16,116 nucleotides of DNA from Lachnospiraceae bacterium UBA3332 (GTDB taxonomy: Bacteria > Bacillota > Clostridia > Lachnospirales > Lachnospiraceae), in NCBI GenBank assembly GCA_002361095.1, contig DERU01000274.1, positions 1 to 16,116 on the forward strand. Reading direction: 5' to 3'. Every line of letters starts with the position of its first letter. The stretch's first letter is position 1. The translations under genes and the position numbers were made by a program. Below, one piece after another: positions 7,740 through 15,556 of this stretch. The notes below the pieces were generated by a model. That model was not told the origin of the DNA and searched no databases. It saw only the letters and a list, made by a program, of their open reading frames with translations.

Positions 7740-7775
7740 AAAAAGACGTTTCCCGGTATACGGGGCGTCTTTTTT
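7740..7775 (+). terminator. Rho-independent terminator of the first operon
   Basis: AAAAAGACG (7740-7748) pairs with CGTCTTTTT (7766-7774). Inside, CCCG (7752-7755) pairs with CGGG (7761-7764) around the loop GTATA, and a T run ends the structure at 7775. It lies 52 bases after the aminopeptidase stop codon. Confidence 0.85.
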
Positions 7776-7849
7776 GGTGTTTTGTATAGAAGAATAAAAC
7801 GCTTCTAAACGAAAATTAAAAAAAGCATAATAAATTTTTAAAAAAGGGC

Positions 7850-7878
7850 TTTCCTTTACAGCAATTTTGTAGTATGAT
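7850..7878 (+). promoter_or_regulatory. Candidate promoter of the importer operon
   Basis: A -10-like TATGAT (7873-7878) has the weak -35 candidate TTTCCT (7850-7855) at 17 bp. A better-looking TTTACA (7855-7860) is too close at 12 bp. The predicted start near 7885 would put the putative operator at 7891-7910 just downstream, where a bound repressor would block transcription. The -35 assignment is weak. Confidence 0.4.
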
Positions 7879-7890
7879 AAAGAACATAGG

Positions 7891-7910
7891 GAAAACGTTT
7901 GTTAACAACT
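7891..7910 (+). promoter_or_regulatory. Putative regulator operator, copy A
   Basis: GAAAACGTTTGTTAACAACT contains the perfect palindrome TTGTTAACAA (7899-7908) next to AAACGTTT. It matches the reverse complement of 9861-9880 at 18 of 20 positions, including an unbroken 14-base core CGTTTGTTAACAAC. It lies just after the candidate -10 box of the importer operon. A CpG-containing palindrome of this kind suits a LacI-family repressor, and such a gene lies downstream; the pairing is inferred. Confidence 0.6.
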
Positions 7911-7960
7911 ATTAACAAAAGAACAAAAAGTAAACAAAAATTGAGCAGAGGGGTGAAACA

Positions 7961-8905
7961 TTGAAAACAAAAGTTAGTAAATCAGGTATCCAACCTAAAA
8001 AGCGCAGTTTTTTTGAGACCTTGAAGAAGGATTGGTCCCTATGGACGTTCTGCATTCCCGGAATGGTTCTGACTTTCATTTTCAGCTACATTCCCATGTA
8101 CGGCGTACAGATTGCATTCCGCCGTTTCAATGCCAAGCAGGGTATTTGGGGAAGCCCGTGGGTAGGCCTTAGGTATTTCGAGCGTTTTATCAATTCTCCG
8201 TATTTTGAGCGGACGATTGTCAATACGCTGATTCTTAGCTTGTATGGCCTGCTGGTTTCTTTCCCGATTCCGATCATCCTGGCGCTGATGCTGAATGCAT
8301 TCCGGCACAAACGCTACAGGAAGGTCATCCAGACCGTTACATATGCGCCGAACTTCATATCCACCATCGTAATGTGCGGTATGTTGATTCTGTTCCTTTC
8401 CCCGACCGTCGGTATCATCAATACCGTGATCAAGATGATGGGCGGCGAGGCGATCAACTTCATGGCGAAGAAAGAGTACTGGCGGCATCTGTACGTGTGG
8501 TCCGGCGTATGGCAGGGCATGGGCTGGAGTTCCGTTATTTATTTTGCCGCTCTGTCCGGCATCAGCCCCGAACTGCATGAGGCGGCAAAGTGCGACGGTG
8601 CGACCAAGTTCCAGATCATCCACTATATTGATTTTCCGTCCATCCTTCCGACGGCTACCATTCAGCTGATTTTGAGCTGCGGCAGCATTCTTTCCATCGG
8701 TTTTGAAAAGGCGTTCGCACTCCAGAATGATTTGAATGTGTCCGTATCGGAAATCATATCCACCTATGTGTATAAGGTTGGTATGATAGACAACAACATG
8801 TCCTATTCATCCGCGATCGGCCTGTTCAATACCTTGATCAATATGGTCATGCTGATTCTGGTTAATAAGATTGCCGATAAGATGTCCGGCACAAGCTTAT
8901 TCTAG
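7961..8905 (+). CDS. CUT1 sugar ABC transporter permease, LplB type
   Basis: Inner-membrane permease of 314 residues, one half of the channel of a carbohydrate importer in the LplB subfamily. About six hydrophobic segments are visible, near residues 28-50, 85-110, 125-150, 175-195, 225-245 and 280-300. The cytoplasmic EAA loop that docks the ATPase lies at Glu207 (EAAKCDGATKFQ). The start is TTG at 7961, seven to eight bases after AGAGGGG; the first in-frame ATG falls inside the first membrane segment and would be too late. The N-terminus is basic (KPKKR-like region before residue 20). The partner permease gene begins 13 bases after the stop. No ATPase gene accompanies the pair. Confidence 0.93.
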   Translation: MKTKVSKSGIQPKKRSFFETLKKDWSLWTFCIPGMVLTFIFSYIPMYGVQIAFRRFNAKQGIWGSPWVGLRYFERFINSPYFERTIVNTLILSLYGLLVSFPIPIILALMLNAFRHKRYRKVIQTVTYAPNFISTIVMCGMLILFLSPTVGIINTVIKMMGGEAINFMAKKEYWRHLYVWSGVWQGMGWSSVIYFAALSGISPELHEAAKCDGATKFQIIHYIDFPSILPTATIQLILSCGSILSIGFEKAFALQNDLNVSVSEIISTYVYKVGMIDNNMSYSSAIGLFNTLINMVMLILVNKIADKMSGTSLF

Positions 8906-8918
8906 CGAGGGGGAGAAC

Positions 8919-9851
8919 ATGGGAAAAAGAGAAAAAGAAATCGAAGTCGAAAAAAATATAAAGCGCTGTAAGGAAGACGTGATTTTTGATACGGTCATCT
9001 TTATTATCCTGACCATCCTGCTGGTGATTGTGGCGTACCCGCTTTGGTGGGTTATTATTTCATCTTTCAGCGATCCCAAGGCGGTTTCGGGCGGGCATGT
9101 AATCTGGCTGCCGATCGGATTTAACTTAAAGGGTTATGCGGAAGTGTTTCAGGATGATTCCGTGGTGCGCAGCTTTTTGAATTCCGTTGTGTACACGGTA
9201 TGCGGCGTACTGATCAATCTGGCAGTCACCCTGCCCACCGCATATGCGCTTTCGAGGGATAAGTTTTCCGGCAAGAGGTTCATCACCATTTTTTACGTGA
9301 TAACGATGTTCTTCAGCGGCGGTTTGATTCCTACTTATATGGTAATCCGGAACCTGCAGCTGCTCAATACAATGTGGGCGTTGGTTCTGCCCGGTTGTTT
9401 GAGCGTGTATAACATGATCGTGGCAAGGACTTTCTTTAAGTCCAATATTTCCGAAGAACTTTACGAGGCTGCGGAAATCGACGGTTGTACGCAGGGGCGG
9501 TTTTTCTTCCAGATTGCGCTGCCTCTGTCCGGCGCCATCACGGCGATCATGGTGCTTTATTATGGCGTTGGCCACTGGAACTCCTACTTCTCCGCTCTGA
9601 TTTATATGTCCGACCAGACGAAGTATCCGTTGCAGCTGGTATTGAGAAGTATCCTGATCACGAACGAGACTGCTTTGCAGCAGGCAGCAACCACGGCGGA
9701 AGCCAGGGCGGCCCTGAATGAGAAAAAGCAGCTGATCGAGGTTATGAAGTACTCCCTGATCATTATCAGTAGTATTCCGGTTTTGATTTTGTATCCTTTT
9801 ATTCAGAGGCATTTTGTAAAGGGTGTCATGATCGGTTCCGTAAAGGGGTAA
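8919..9851 (+). CDS. CUT1 sugar ABC transporter permease, YtcP type
   Basis: Second permease of the importer, 310 residues, similar to the YtcP/LplC (MalG-like) subfamily. It has a charged N-terminus rich in Lys and Glu, a first membrane segment near residues 25-48 (FIILTILLVIVAYPLWWVI), and further hydrophobic segments through the C-terminus. The EAA loop is at Glu183 (EAAEIDGCTQG). The extended segment before the last membrane span, rich in Ala and Gln, is usual in this subfamily. The frame is open upstream from 8871, inside the first permease gene, but the ATG at 8919 follows a GAGGGGGAG ribosome site and is the right start. It is tightly coupled to the first permease gene and followed by a 106-base gap with regulatory signals before the binding protein gene. 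Confidence 0.93.
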   Translation: MGKREKEIEVEKNIKRCKEDVIFDTVIFIILTILLVIVAYPLWWVIISSFSDPKAVSGGHVIWLPIGFNLKGYAEVFQDDSVVRSFLNSVVYTVCGVLINLAVTLPTAYALSRDKFSGKRFITIFYVITMFFSGGLIPTYMVIRNLQLLNTMWALVLPGCLSVYNMIVARTFFKSNISEELYEAAEIDGCTQGRFFFQIALPLSGAITAIMVLYYGVGHWNSYFSALIYMSDQTKYPLQLVLRSILITNETALQQAATTAEARAALNEKKQLIEVMKYSLIIISSIPVLILYPFIQRHFVKGVMIGSVKG

Positions 9852-9860
9852 ATACATTTT

Positions 9861-9880
9861 GGTTGTTAACAAACGGTTTC
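9861..9880 (-). promoter_or_regulatory. Putative regulator operator, copy B (inverted)
   Basis: The + strand reads GGTTGTTAACAAACGGTTTC. Its reverse complement matches copy A at 7891-7910 in 18 of 20 bases. It contains the palindrome TTGTTAACAA (9863-9872) and the 9-mer AAACGGTTT (9871-9879). It begins 9 bases after the permease stop and 77 bases before the binding-protein ATG. It may control a separate promoter for the binding protein or act as an auxiliary operator for looping with copy A. Confidence 0.55.
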
Positions 9881-9894
9881 TGCAAAAAGCTATT

Positions 9895-9927
9895 TTGTAC
9901 CATGGTTATCAATGCGGTATTTTCCGC
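9895..9927 (+). promoter_or_regulatory. Weak promoter candidate and small hairpin before the SBP gene
   Basis: TTGTAC (9895-9900) and TATTTT (9918-9923) are spaced by 17 bp and could form a weak promoter. The same place holds a short hairpin GCGG-tatttt-CCGC (9914-9927) without a following T run, so it is not a terminator. Either could let the binding protein be made in excess over the permeases, as is usual for such systems. Confidence 0.25.
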
Positions 9928-9957
9928 TTGATAGAATAAAAATAAGGAGATGAAAAA

Positions 9958-11640
9958 ATGAAGAAAAAGTTAGTGGCAATGTTACTGCTGACAGCCATGA
10001 CGGTAACGACATTGGCTGGCTGCGGAAATTCTGGCAGCGATTCCGCCGGAAATTCTTCGGCAGGGGACGATGCGCCTGCCGCTGCGGACGCGGATGACGG
10101 GGATGATGCCGAGGCCGATGCCGCGCCGGTAGAGGTGGATGCGGACGGTAAGGTGGACGGTCTGATGTATGCGGAAGGCCTTCCGATCGTGGATGAGGGA
10201 ACCTACAGCTTCTCCATCTTCTGTGACGATTCCAGTTCCACCGGCGAATTCTACATGATGGACGAATTCAAAAAGCAGACCAACGTGGATGTGGATTTGC
10301 AGATTTTCGCCTATGAGAATGCGACCGAGAGAATGAACCTGGATCTGAACTCCGGCGACTATGCGGACGTGATCGGCGGCTGGATTCTGTCCGATGCCAT
10401 GATCCTGACCTACGGCGTGGAACAGGGTGTGTTCATTCCGTTGGAAGACATTTTTGAAAAGTATTGCCCGAACATTTCCGCGATTCTGGAATTGCCCGGC
10501 GTGCGTGAGAAGATGACCGCTCCCGACGGACATATTTACACGATTCCTTATGTCTGCGGAGACGTGTCCGTAGGTTACAGCCCGTTTATTAACTCCCGCT
10601 GGCTGGAGAACGTGGGAATGGAAATGCCTACCACCACGGAAGAATTCGAAGCGGTATTGAAAGCGTTTAAGGAACAGGATGCCAACGGTAACGGCGATGC
10701 CACCGATGAGATCCCGTTCTCCACAGACCCGAACAACAAACACTTGGAGGCAATGGCCGGATATTTCGGAATGCCTATGGACAAGAGGGGCTTTACGGTA
10801 CTGGACAACGGCGAGACGGCGTTTGCGGCTACCAGCGCGAAGTACAGAGAGTTCCTGAGCTGGTTTAACAGCCTGTATGAGCAGGGCCTGGTTGACCAGG
10901 AAATCTTCACCCAGGATTCCGCTACTTGGGAAGGCAAAGGCAACAGGGATATGTACGGTGTGTCCATCGCATACGGCTCCAGTGAATACGCGGGCTATGT
11001 GGTGACGTCCGAGAAGAGCGAATATGATGTGCTTCCCGTTCTGAATACCGACAACGGCGGTATCTGGCTGCGCGATACGCCGGGTAACTCCGTGTACAGG
11101 ACACAGGCGGTTATCACGGATAACGCAGAGCATCCTGAAATCATTGCACGGTGGTTTGACAATGCGTTTGAACTTGAGAACGGTATCGGCTGTAACAGAG
11201 GACCGGTAGGCGTTGTGGTATTTAAGGAAGGCGACGGTTATCGTGCCATTGATACGACCACTCTGGACGAAGAGACACAGGAAAAGGTCAGCTGGGGTAA
11301 TTTGTGGCCGCAGTCCTTGCCTAAGTTCGTTCCCATCGGCTTTAAGTACATTGAGGACAACCCGCTGTATGATGAGAAGAAGGCAGTGGAAACCACGTAC
11401 GAGCCCAACCTGACCAAGGATGTTATTGATACTTCCTGGATTGATATGGACAGCGTAGAAATTTACTCCGAGTACGCTACGGCAATCAACGATTACTTCA
11501 CCGAGCAGCAGGCGCTTTTCATTTCCGGTGAAAAGGACATTGATAACGATGCGGAATGGCAGTCCTATGTGGACGGTTTTGAGAACCTTGGATTGTCTGA
11601 GTATCTTGAAATCAGGAAAGTCAGCACTATTGTGGAATAA
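9958..11640 (+). CDS. Lipoprotein sugar-binding protein of the CUT1 importer
   Basis: Extracellular solute-binding lipoprotein of 560 residues that would capture the sugar and deliver it to the two permeases. The signal peptide is KKK followed by a hydrophobic stretch and the lipobox LAGC, with lipidated Cys22. A flexible, highly acidic Ala/Asp linker follows (about residues 37-65). Large size, the LplA/AlgQ-like layout and an EF-hand-like loop DANGNGDATDE (residues 241-251) point to a family that binds oligosaccharides; in AlgQ proteins this type of loop binds calcium. The ATG at 9958 has AAGGAG eight bases upstream. The gene ends the importer operon before a strong terminator. The ligand cannot be told from sequence, though the neighbouring fucosidase and GH18 genes suggest a host- or fungus-derived glycan. 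Confidence 0.92.
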   Translation: MKKKLVAMLLLTAMTVTTLAGCGNSGSDSAGNSSAGDDAPAAADADDGDDAEADAAPVEVDADGKVDGLMYAEGLPIVDEGTYSFSIFCDDSSSTGEFYMMDEFKKQTNVDVDLQIFAYENATERMNLDLNSGDYADVIGGWILSDAMILTYGVEQGVFIPLEDIFEKYCPNISAILELPGVREKMTAPDGHIYTIPYVCGDVSVGYSPFINSRWLENVGMEMPTTTEEFEAVLKAFKEQDANGNGDATDEIPFSTDPNNKHLEAMAGYFGMPMDKRGFTVLDNGETAFAATSAKYREFLSWFNSLYEQGLVDQEIFTQDSATWEGKGNRDMYGVSIAYGSSEYAGYVVTSEKSEYDVLPVLNTDNGGIWLRDTPGNSVYRTQAVITDNAEHPEIIARWFDNAFELENGIGCNRGPVGVVVFKEGDGYRAIDTTTLDEETQEKVSWGNLWPQSLPKFVPIGFKYIEDNPLYDEKKAVETTYEPNLTKDVIDTSWIDMDSVEIYSEYATAINDYFTEQQALFISGEKDIDNDAEWQSYVDGFENLGLSEYLEIRKVSTIVE

Positions 11641-11657
11641 GATTCACAGGTAAAAGG

Positions 11658-11689
11658 AATTCCCCGCCAATTCATGGCGGGGAATTTTT
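11658..11689 (+). terminator. Bidirectional terminator between convergent operons
   Basis: AATTCCCCGCC (11658-11668) pairs perfectly with GGCGGGGAATT (11676-11686) around a 7-base loop, followed by a T run to 11689. On the opposite strand the same stem is followed by TTCCTTTTA, so it can also end transcripts coming from the lacI-type gene. It lies 17 bases after the binding-protein stop and 22 bases beyond the end of the regulator gene. Confidence 0.9.
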
Positions 11690-11711
11690 ATGTGCCGGTA
11701 TGTTATCGTTT

Positions 11712-12734
11712 TTATGCTTTTGGGGAAGGGGACGGGTAAATGATGTCCGAAACCACATAAACCACTTCCCGCCATCCGCCCGGATTGTCCAGTCTGAAAA
11801 GAAGCTGTTTTGCCAGCCGTATTCCCAGGGCGGCGGTGTCTACGTGGACAGTGGCGGACATGTGGGAATGGCTTGGATGCTCGGCGGTTCCGTCATATCC
11901 TGTGATCAGGATGTCCTCCGGGGCGGATATATTGCGGTCTGTCAGGTAAGTGTCCACTACGTGGGCCACATAATCATTGACGCAGATAAATACTTCGGGC
12001 ATTGTCTCCAAACTGTCCAAAAAAGCAAAGACATCTTCCTCATAATGCTGGATGTCCCTCTGGGAGATGAGCAGACAGCTGGAGGGATCCACGGACATAT
12101 GGTGTTCCTGCAGGGCCTGGGTAAAGCCCCGGTAGCGGAACGCGTTCGTCTTGGCATAATTGATATCGCCCACAAAGCCGAAACGGGTATAGCCAAGGTT
12201 TATCAGGTCGCTGACCAGACGGCGGACGGTTTCTTCCCCTTCCAGGAGAAAAAGATCCCCGCGGATTTCCTGGGTAGGGAGGGAGGGAACCGTGTCCAAA
12301 AATATCTTCGGAATATTCAGAGCGTTTAGCATACGGGTGAATTGCAGATCATATACGTTTAAAATAATGCAGCCGGAAGCGGTTCCGTCACACAGTGCGT
12401 CGGGAAGCGTATAACCGTCGGTATAAATGGTGGGAAGGTAGGCGTAGATCATATTGGTGTTATTTTGGTTGAGTTCCTTGGCAATTGCATGGACGATATT
12501 CATCCAGAAAACGGAGGTTTCCGGTCTGGAAACTACAAGGGAGACCGTTCTGCGTCGGTTGGAGGAAAGGATGGGGGAGGCGGAAAACTTGCCATACCCC
12601 ATTTCTTTCGCTTTTTCAAGAATCAAGTCGCGCAGTTCCAAAGAGACGCCTTCCCGGTTATTGAACGCCTTCCAGACGGTTACCCTGGATGTGTGTAATG
12701 CGTCTGCGATATCCTGCATAGTGACTTTAGCCAT
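11712..12734 (-). CDS. LacI-family transcriptional regulator
   Basis: DNA-binding regulator of 340 residues. The N-terminal helix-turn-helix (residues 4-25) lines up with E. coli LacI without gaps: VTMQDIADALHTSRVTVWKA. Specificity positions 17, 18 and 22 are Arg, Val and Lys, and position 21 is Trp instead of the usual Ser. A hinge follows (about 46-60), then a periplasmic-binding-protein-like effector domain (about 63-335) with motifs such as GYTRFGFVGD, PEVFICVNDYVA and ITGYDGTAEHP. The effector is probably a sugar. The ATG at 12734 has AAGGAAG upstream. It lies 24 bases after potD on the same strand with no terminator between them. It converges on the importer operon, whose two operator-like elements make it the best candidate target. 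Whether it represses or activates is not shown. Confidence 0.92.
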   Translation of the reverse strand: MAKVTMQDIADALHTSRVTVWKAFNNREGVSLELRDLILEKAKEMGYGKFSASPILSSNRRRTVSLVVSRPETSVFWMNIVHAIAKELNQNNTNMIYAYLPTIYTDGYTLPDALCDGTASGCIILNVYDLQFTRMLNALNIPKIFLDTVPSLPTQEIRGDLFLLEGEETVRRLVSDLINLGYTRFGFVGDINYAKTNAFRYRGFTQALQEHHMSVDPSSCLLISQRDIQHYEEDVFAFLDSLETMPEVFICVNDYVAHVVDTYLTDRNISAPEDILITGYDGTAEHPSHSHMSATVHVDTAALGIRLAKQLLFRLDNPGGWREVVYVVSDIIYPSPSPKA

Positions 12735-12758
12735 AAACGCTTCCTTTCTTATGTCAGA

Positions 12759-13838
12759 TCAATTTGATTTTACTTCTTTCCACATATCGTTATAGAGAGC
12801 ATCCCCTTCTTCACCGAGGTAAGAATAAGTTTCCAGATTATTATACAGGGAGAGATCCGGAAAGGCAATGCCGGAATTGCGGATATCCTCATCTTCAATC
12901 AGTTCACGGGCCCCGTCGTTCGGGGTGGAATAGGTGATATAGGAGAAGTTTTTGACCGCAATATCGGGGCGGCACATAAAATCAATGAATTTTTCCGCGT
13001 TTTCCAGGTTTGGCGCGTTTTTCGGAATTACCCAGGAGTCAATCCAGACATTGGTGCCTTCTTTAGGGATGACGTATTCCAGATCCGGATTTTCCCGCTG
13101 GGTATAAATGGCTTCCCCGGAGTAAATGACGCCAAGGGCGGCCTCGCCGCCGATCATTTTGTCACGGACCTGGTCAATGACATAAGCCTGCACCAAAGGT
13201 TTTTGTGCAATCAAAAGATCCCTTGCGGCGGTCAGGTCACCGGTGTCGGTGCTGTTCATGGAGGCGCCGTTTAACTTGAGGGCAACCATAAAAGCGTCCC
13301 GGACGGAGTCCTGCATGAGGATATTGTCTTTGTATTTTTCGTCCCATAGGATGGACCAGCTGTCCACAGGATCGTCCACCATGGTTTTGTTATAGAGGAT
13401 GCCTACCGTTCCCCAGCAGTAGGGGACGGAATATTTGTTATCCGCATCGAATCCTTTGGATTGTTCCCAGTACTGTTGTCCGATATTTGCCTTTGCGTTG
13501 GGGATTTTCTCAAAATCCAGTTCGGCCAAAAGGCCGTTGTCAATCATTTTTTGAATCATATAGTCGGAAGGGCAGATAACGTCATATTTGGATGCGCCGG
13601 CCTCCACTTTCGGGTACATGATTTCGTTGGTTTCAAATTCGTCGTAAACAACCCTGATACCGGTTTCGGTTTCAAACAGGGAAATGGTTTCCGGATCAAT
13701 GTATTCTCCCCAATTGTATACAATTACCTCGCCGTTTGTCCCCGCCGATGAAGGATTGCCGCAGGCAGAGAGGGATAAAGCGGCCGACAGGCCAATTGCC
13801 AGGATGGAAAATGTTTTTTGAATTTCTTTCCTCTTCAT
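12759..13838 (-). CDS. potD: Spermidine/putrescine-binding lipoprotein PotD
   Basis: Substrate-binding lipoprotein of the polyamine importer, 359 residues, anchored on the outer face of the membrane. It begins with a basic signal peptide and the lipobox LSAC (Cys26), then the family hallmark VYNWGEYIDPETI, followed by the conserved PSDYMIQKM and YCWGTVGILYN segments and a C-terminal FIDFMCRPDIA. The frame is open to 13898, but the ATG at 13838 is preferred: it is preceded by GAGGA and directly starts the signal peptide, whereas the upstream extension is polar and unlike a signal sequence. The gene sits 84 bases after potC, and that gap holds a GC-rich hairpin. Putrescine or spermidine preference cannot be decided here. 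Confidence 0.93.
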   Translation of the reverse strand: MKRKEIQKTFSILAIGLSAALSLSACGNPSSAGTNGEVIVYNWGEYIDPETISLFETETGIRVVYDEFETNEIMYPKVEAGASKYDVICPSDYMIQKMIDNGLLAELDFEKIPNAKANIGQQYWEQSKGFDADNKYSVPYCWGTVGILYNKTMVDDPVDSWSILWDEKYKDNILMQDSVRDAFMVALKLNGASMNSTDTGDLTAARDLLIAQKPLVQAYVIDQVRDKMIGGEAALGVIYSGEAIYTQRENPDLEYVIPKEGTNVWIDSWVIPKNAPNLENAEKFIDFMCRPDIAVKNFSYITYSTPNDGARELIEDEDIRNSGIAFPDLSLYNNLETYSYLGEEGDALYNDMWKEVKSN

Positions 13839-13851
13839 GTTTTCCTCATTT

Positions 13852-13894
13852 CTGCGCGGCTTGGAATTTGGAAAAGTTTGTGGACGCCGCGCGG
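13852..13894 (-). promoter_or_regulatory. GC-rich hairpin in the potC-potD gap
   Basis: GCGCGGC (13854-13860) and GCCGCGC (13886-13892) are perfect inverted repeats separated by 25 bases. Outward extension by a G-U wobble and one more G-C pair gives nine pairs in the transcript. The stem ends shortly before the potD ribosome site and has no T run, so it is not a terminator. It may stabilise or regulate the potD part of the message. Confidence 0.45.
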
Positions 13895-13922
13895 GCACAA
13901 ACGATGCGTGTTTGCCGTAATT

Positions 13923-14699
13923 TCAGGTACGGTCTTTGGCTTTTGGCCGGTAGTTGACAAGGATAAGTAAAACCAGCACGGATACGAAGATCAGCGTGGA
14001 CAGGGCATACATTTCCGGTTTGATTCCCTTTTTGACTTCCGTGTAAATTTTGGTGGACAGGGTATCTATGCCGGGGCCTTTGGTAAAGTGGGTGATGATG
14101 AAATCATCCAAAGACATTGTAAACGCCATCAAAAATCCGGAAAGGATGCCCGGTAAAAGATCCGGAAAAACGACCTTGAAAAAGGCCTGCGTCCGGGAGG
14201 CCCCAAGATCCAGTGCAGCCTCATAGACGCTGGGATTCAACTGCTTCATCCGTGGCATGACGCTCAAAATCACGTAAGGGATGTTGAACGTGATATGGGA
14301 GAGCAGAATCGTATAAAACCCGAACTTTGCGCGTACGGTCAGAAACAGCAGCATCAGGGAAATGCCGGTGACGATTTCCGCATTCAGCATGGGGATGTTG
14401 GTGATACCCATGAAAATGGCACGGTGTCTGCGTTTCATTCCCTGAATGGACAGGGAGGCGATGGTGCCGATCAGCGTTGCGGTGACGGCGGAAAGCAGGG
14501 CGATCAGCAGCGTATTGGATAGGGCCTGCATGATATCCCGGTTGGAAAACAGCTGCCCGTACCACTGCAGCGTGAAGCCGCCCCATTTTGCACGCGTTTT
14601 GCTGGCATTAAAGGAAAGCACAATCAGGGTGGCGATGGGGGCGTACATAAAAATAAAAATCAGGGCGATATAAACTTTTTTCGCATACTTTTGTATCAT
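13923..14699 (-). CDS. potC: Polyamine ABC transporter permease PotC
   Basis: Inner-membrane permease of 258 residues for spermidine/putrescine uptake. The N-terminal IFMYAPIATLIVLSFNASK and the following LFSNRDIMQALSNTLLIAL are typical PotC sequence. About six membrane segments are visible, and the EAA loop for PotA docking is at Glu160 (YEAALDLGAS). Its ATG overlaps the potB stop codon by four bases as ATGA (14696-14699), so the two genes are translationally coupled. The length is normal. Confidence 0.94.
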   Translation of the reverse strand: MIQKYAKKVYIALIFIFMYAPIATLIVLSFNASKTRAKWGGFTLQWYGQLFSNRDIMQALSNTLLIALLSAVTATLIGTIASLSIQGMKRRHRAIFMGITNIPMLNAEIVTGISLMLLFLTVRAKFGFYTILLSHITFNIPYVILSVMPRMKQLNPSVYEAALDLGASRTQAFFKVVFPDLLPGILSGFLMAFTMSLDDFIITHFTKGPGIDTLSTKIYTEVKKGIKPEMYALSTLIFVSVLVLLILVNYRPKAKDRT

Positions 14700-15556
14700 A
14701 ATGCGGTTCCCTCCCCGTTTTTGTCAAAAACTGCGGTCAATACCATGTTGAGAATGATGAACGCCATTAACACGATGGAAAGTCCGCTGCCTAAGTGCCA
14801 GTTGCTGGCCTGTGTGAATTCCTGTTCAATGACGTTGCCGATCAGAAGGATTTTACTGCCCCCTAAAAGGTTGCTGATGACAAAGGTGGTCAGCGCGGGA
14901 ACAAACACCATTGTGATACCGCTGATGACACCGGGAATGCTGAGCGGGAAAATAACCCGCAGAAAAGTCTGCAGGGCGTTTGCGCCCAGGTCATAGGCCG
15001 CATTGATTACATTCCGGTCAATTTTGGTAAGGGAATTGTAAAGAGGCAGTACCATAAAGGGCAGGAAATTGTAAACCATGCCCAGAACGATAGCCCCCGG
15101 CGTATTGATTATGTTCAGGGCGGGCAGATGCAAAAACTGCAGCACCGAGTTGATCACGCCCGTCTTTTCCAGCAGCGTTTGCCACGCAAGGGTGCGCAGC
15201 AGAAAATTCATCCACATGGGAAGAATGAAAATCAACACGATAAAACTGTGCTGACTGACGTTTTTGTGCGCCAAAATCATAGCCAGCGGATAAGCTAGAA
15301 GAAGGCAGATGGCGGTGCTGACCAGGGAAAGGGCAATGGAAAGCCAAAGGGCTTTGGCATGTTCCGGCGTGGCGATGGAAGTAATGTTTTTTAACGTGAA
15401 CGCCATATCCTGATCCGTGAGACCGTAATAGAAAATCATGCCCAGGGGGATGATGATAAAAGCAACCGACCAAAAAAGGTAGGGTGCGGTCAGCATCCGT
15501 CCGTTAAAATAGGTGATTTTGGCGGGTTCCGCTTTTTTTCTGATTGTTTTATGCAT
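14696..15556 (-). CDS. potB: Polyamine ABC transporter permease PotB
   Basis: Second permease of the polyamine importer, 286 residues from the chosen start. It shows PYLFWSVAFIIIPLGMIFYYG as the first membrane segment, the conserved ILPMWMNFLLRTLAW region, and the EAA-type loop NAAYDLGAN (residues 185-193). The ATG at 15556 overlaps the potA stop by eight bases and has AGGAGG 12 bases upstream. An in-frame ATG at 15577 would add seven residues but has its purine run directly against it, so the start is moderately uncertain. It ends in an ATGA overlap with potC. Confidence 0.94.
   Translation of the reverse strand: MHKTIRKKAEPAKITYFNGRMLTAPYLFWSVAFIIIPLGMIFYYGLTDQDMAFTLKNITSIATPEHAKALWLSIALSLVSTAICLLLAYPLAMILAHKNVSQHSFIVLIFILPMWMNFLLRTLAWQTLLEKTGVINSVLQFLHLPALNIINTPGAIVLGMVYNFLPFMVLPLYNSLTKIDRNVINAAYDLGANALQTFLRVIFPLSIPGVISGITMVFVPALTTFVISNLLGGSKILLIGNVIEQEFTQASNWHLGSGLSIVLMAFIILNMVLTAVFDKNGEGTAL

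Noticed and set aside
7787..7807. TAGAAG/CTTCTA inverted repeat as a second terminator after the aminopeptidase
   Set aside because: Six AT-rich pairs with a 9-base loop and no T run; the strong terminator just upstream is enough.
9914..9927. Terminator between the second permease and the binding-protein gene
   Set aside because: The stem is only four pairs and lacks a following T run.
11700..12329. Open + strand frame over the LacI-family gene
   Set aside because: The - strand has a complete HTH and effector domain; the + strand frame begins next to the terminator and has no ribosome site.
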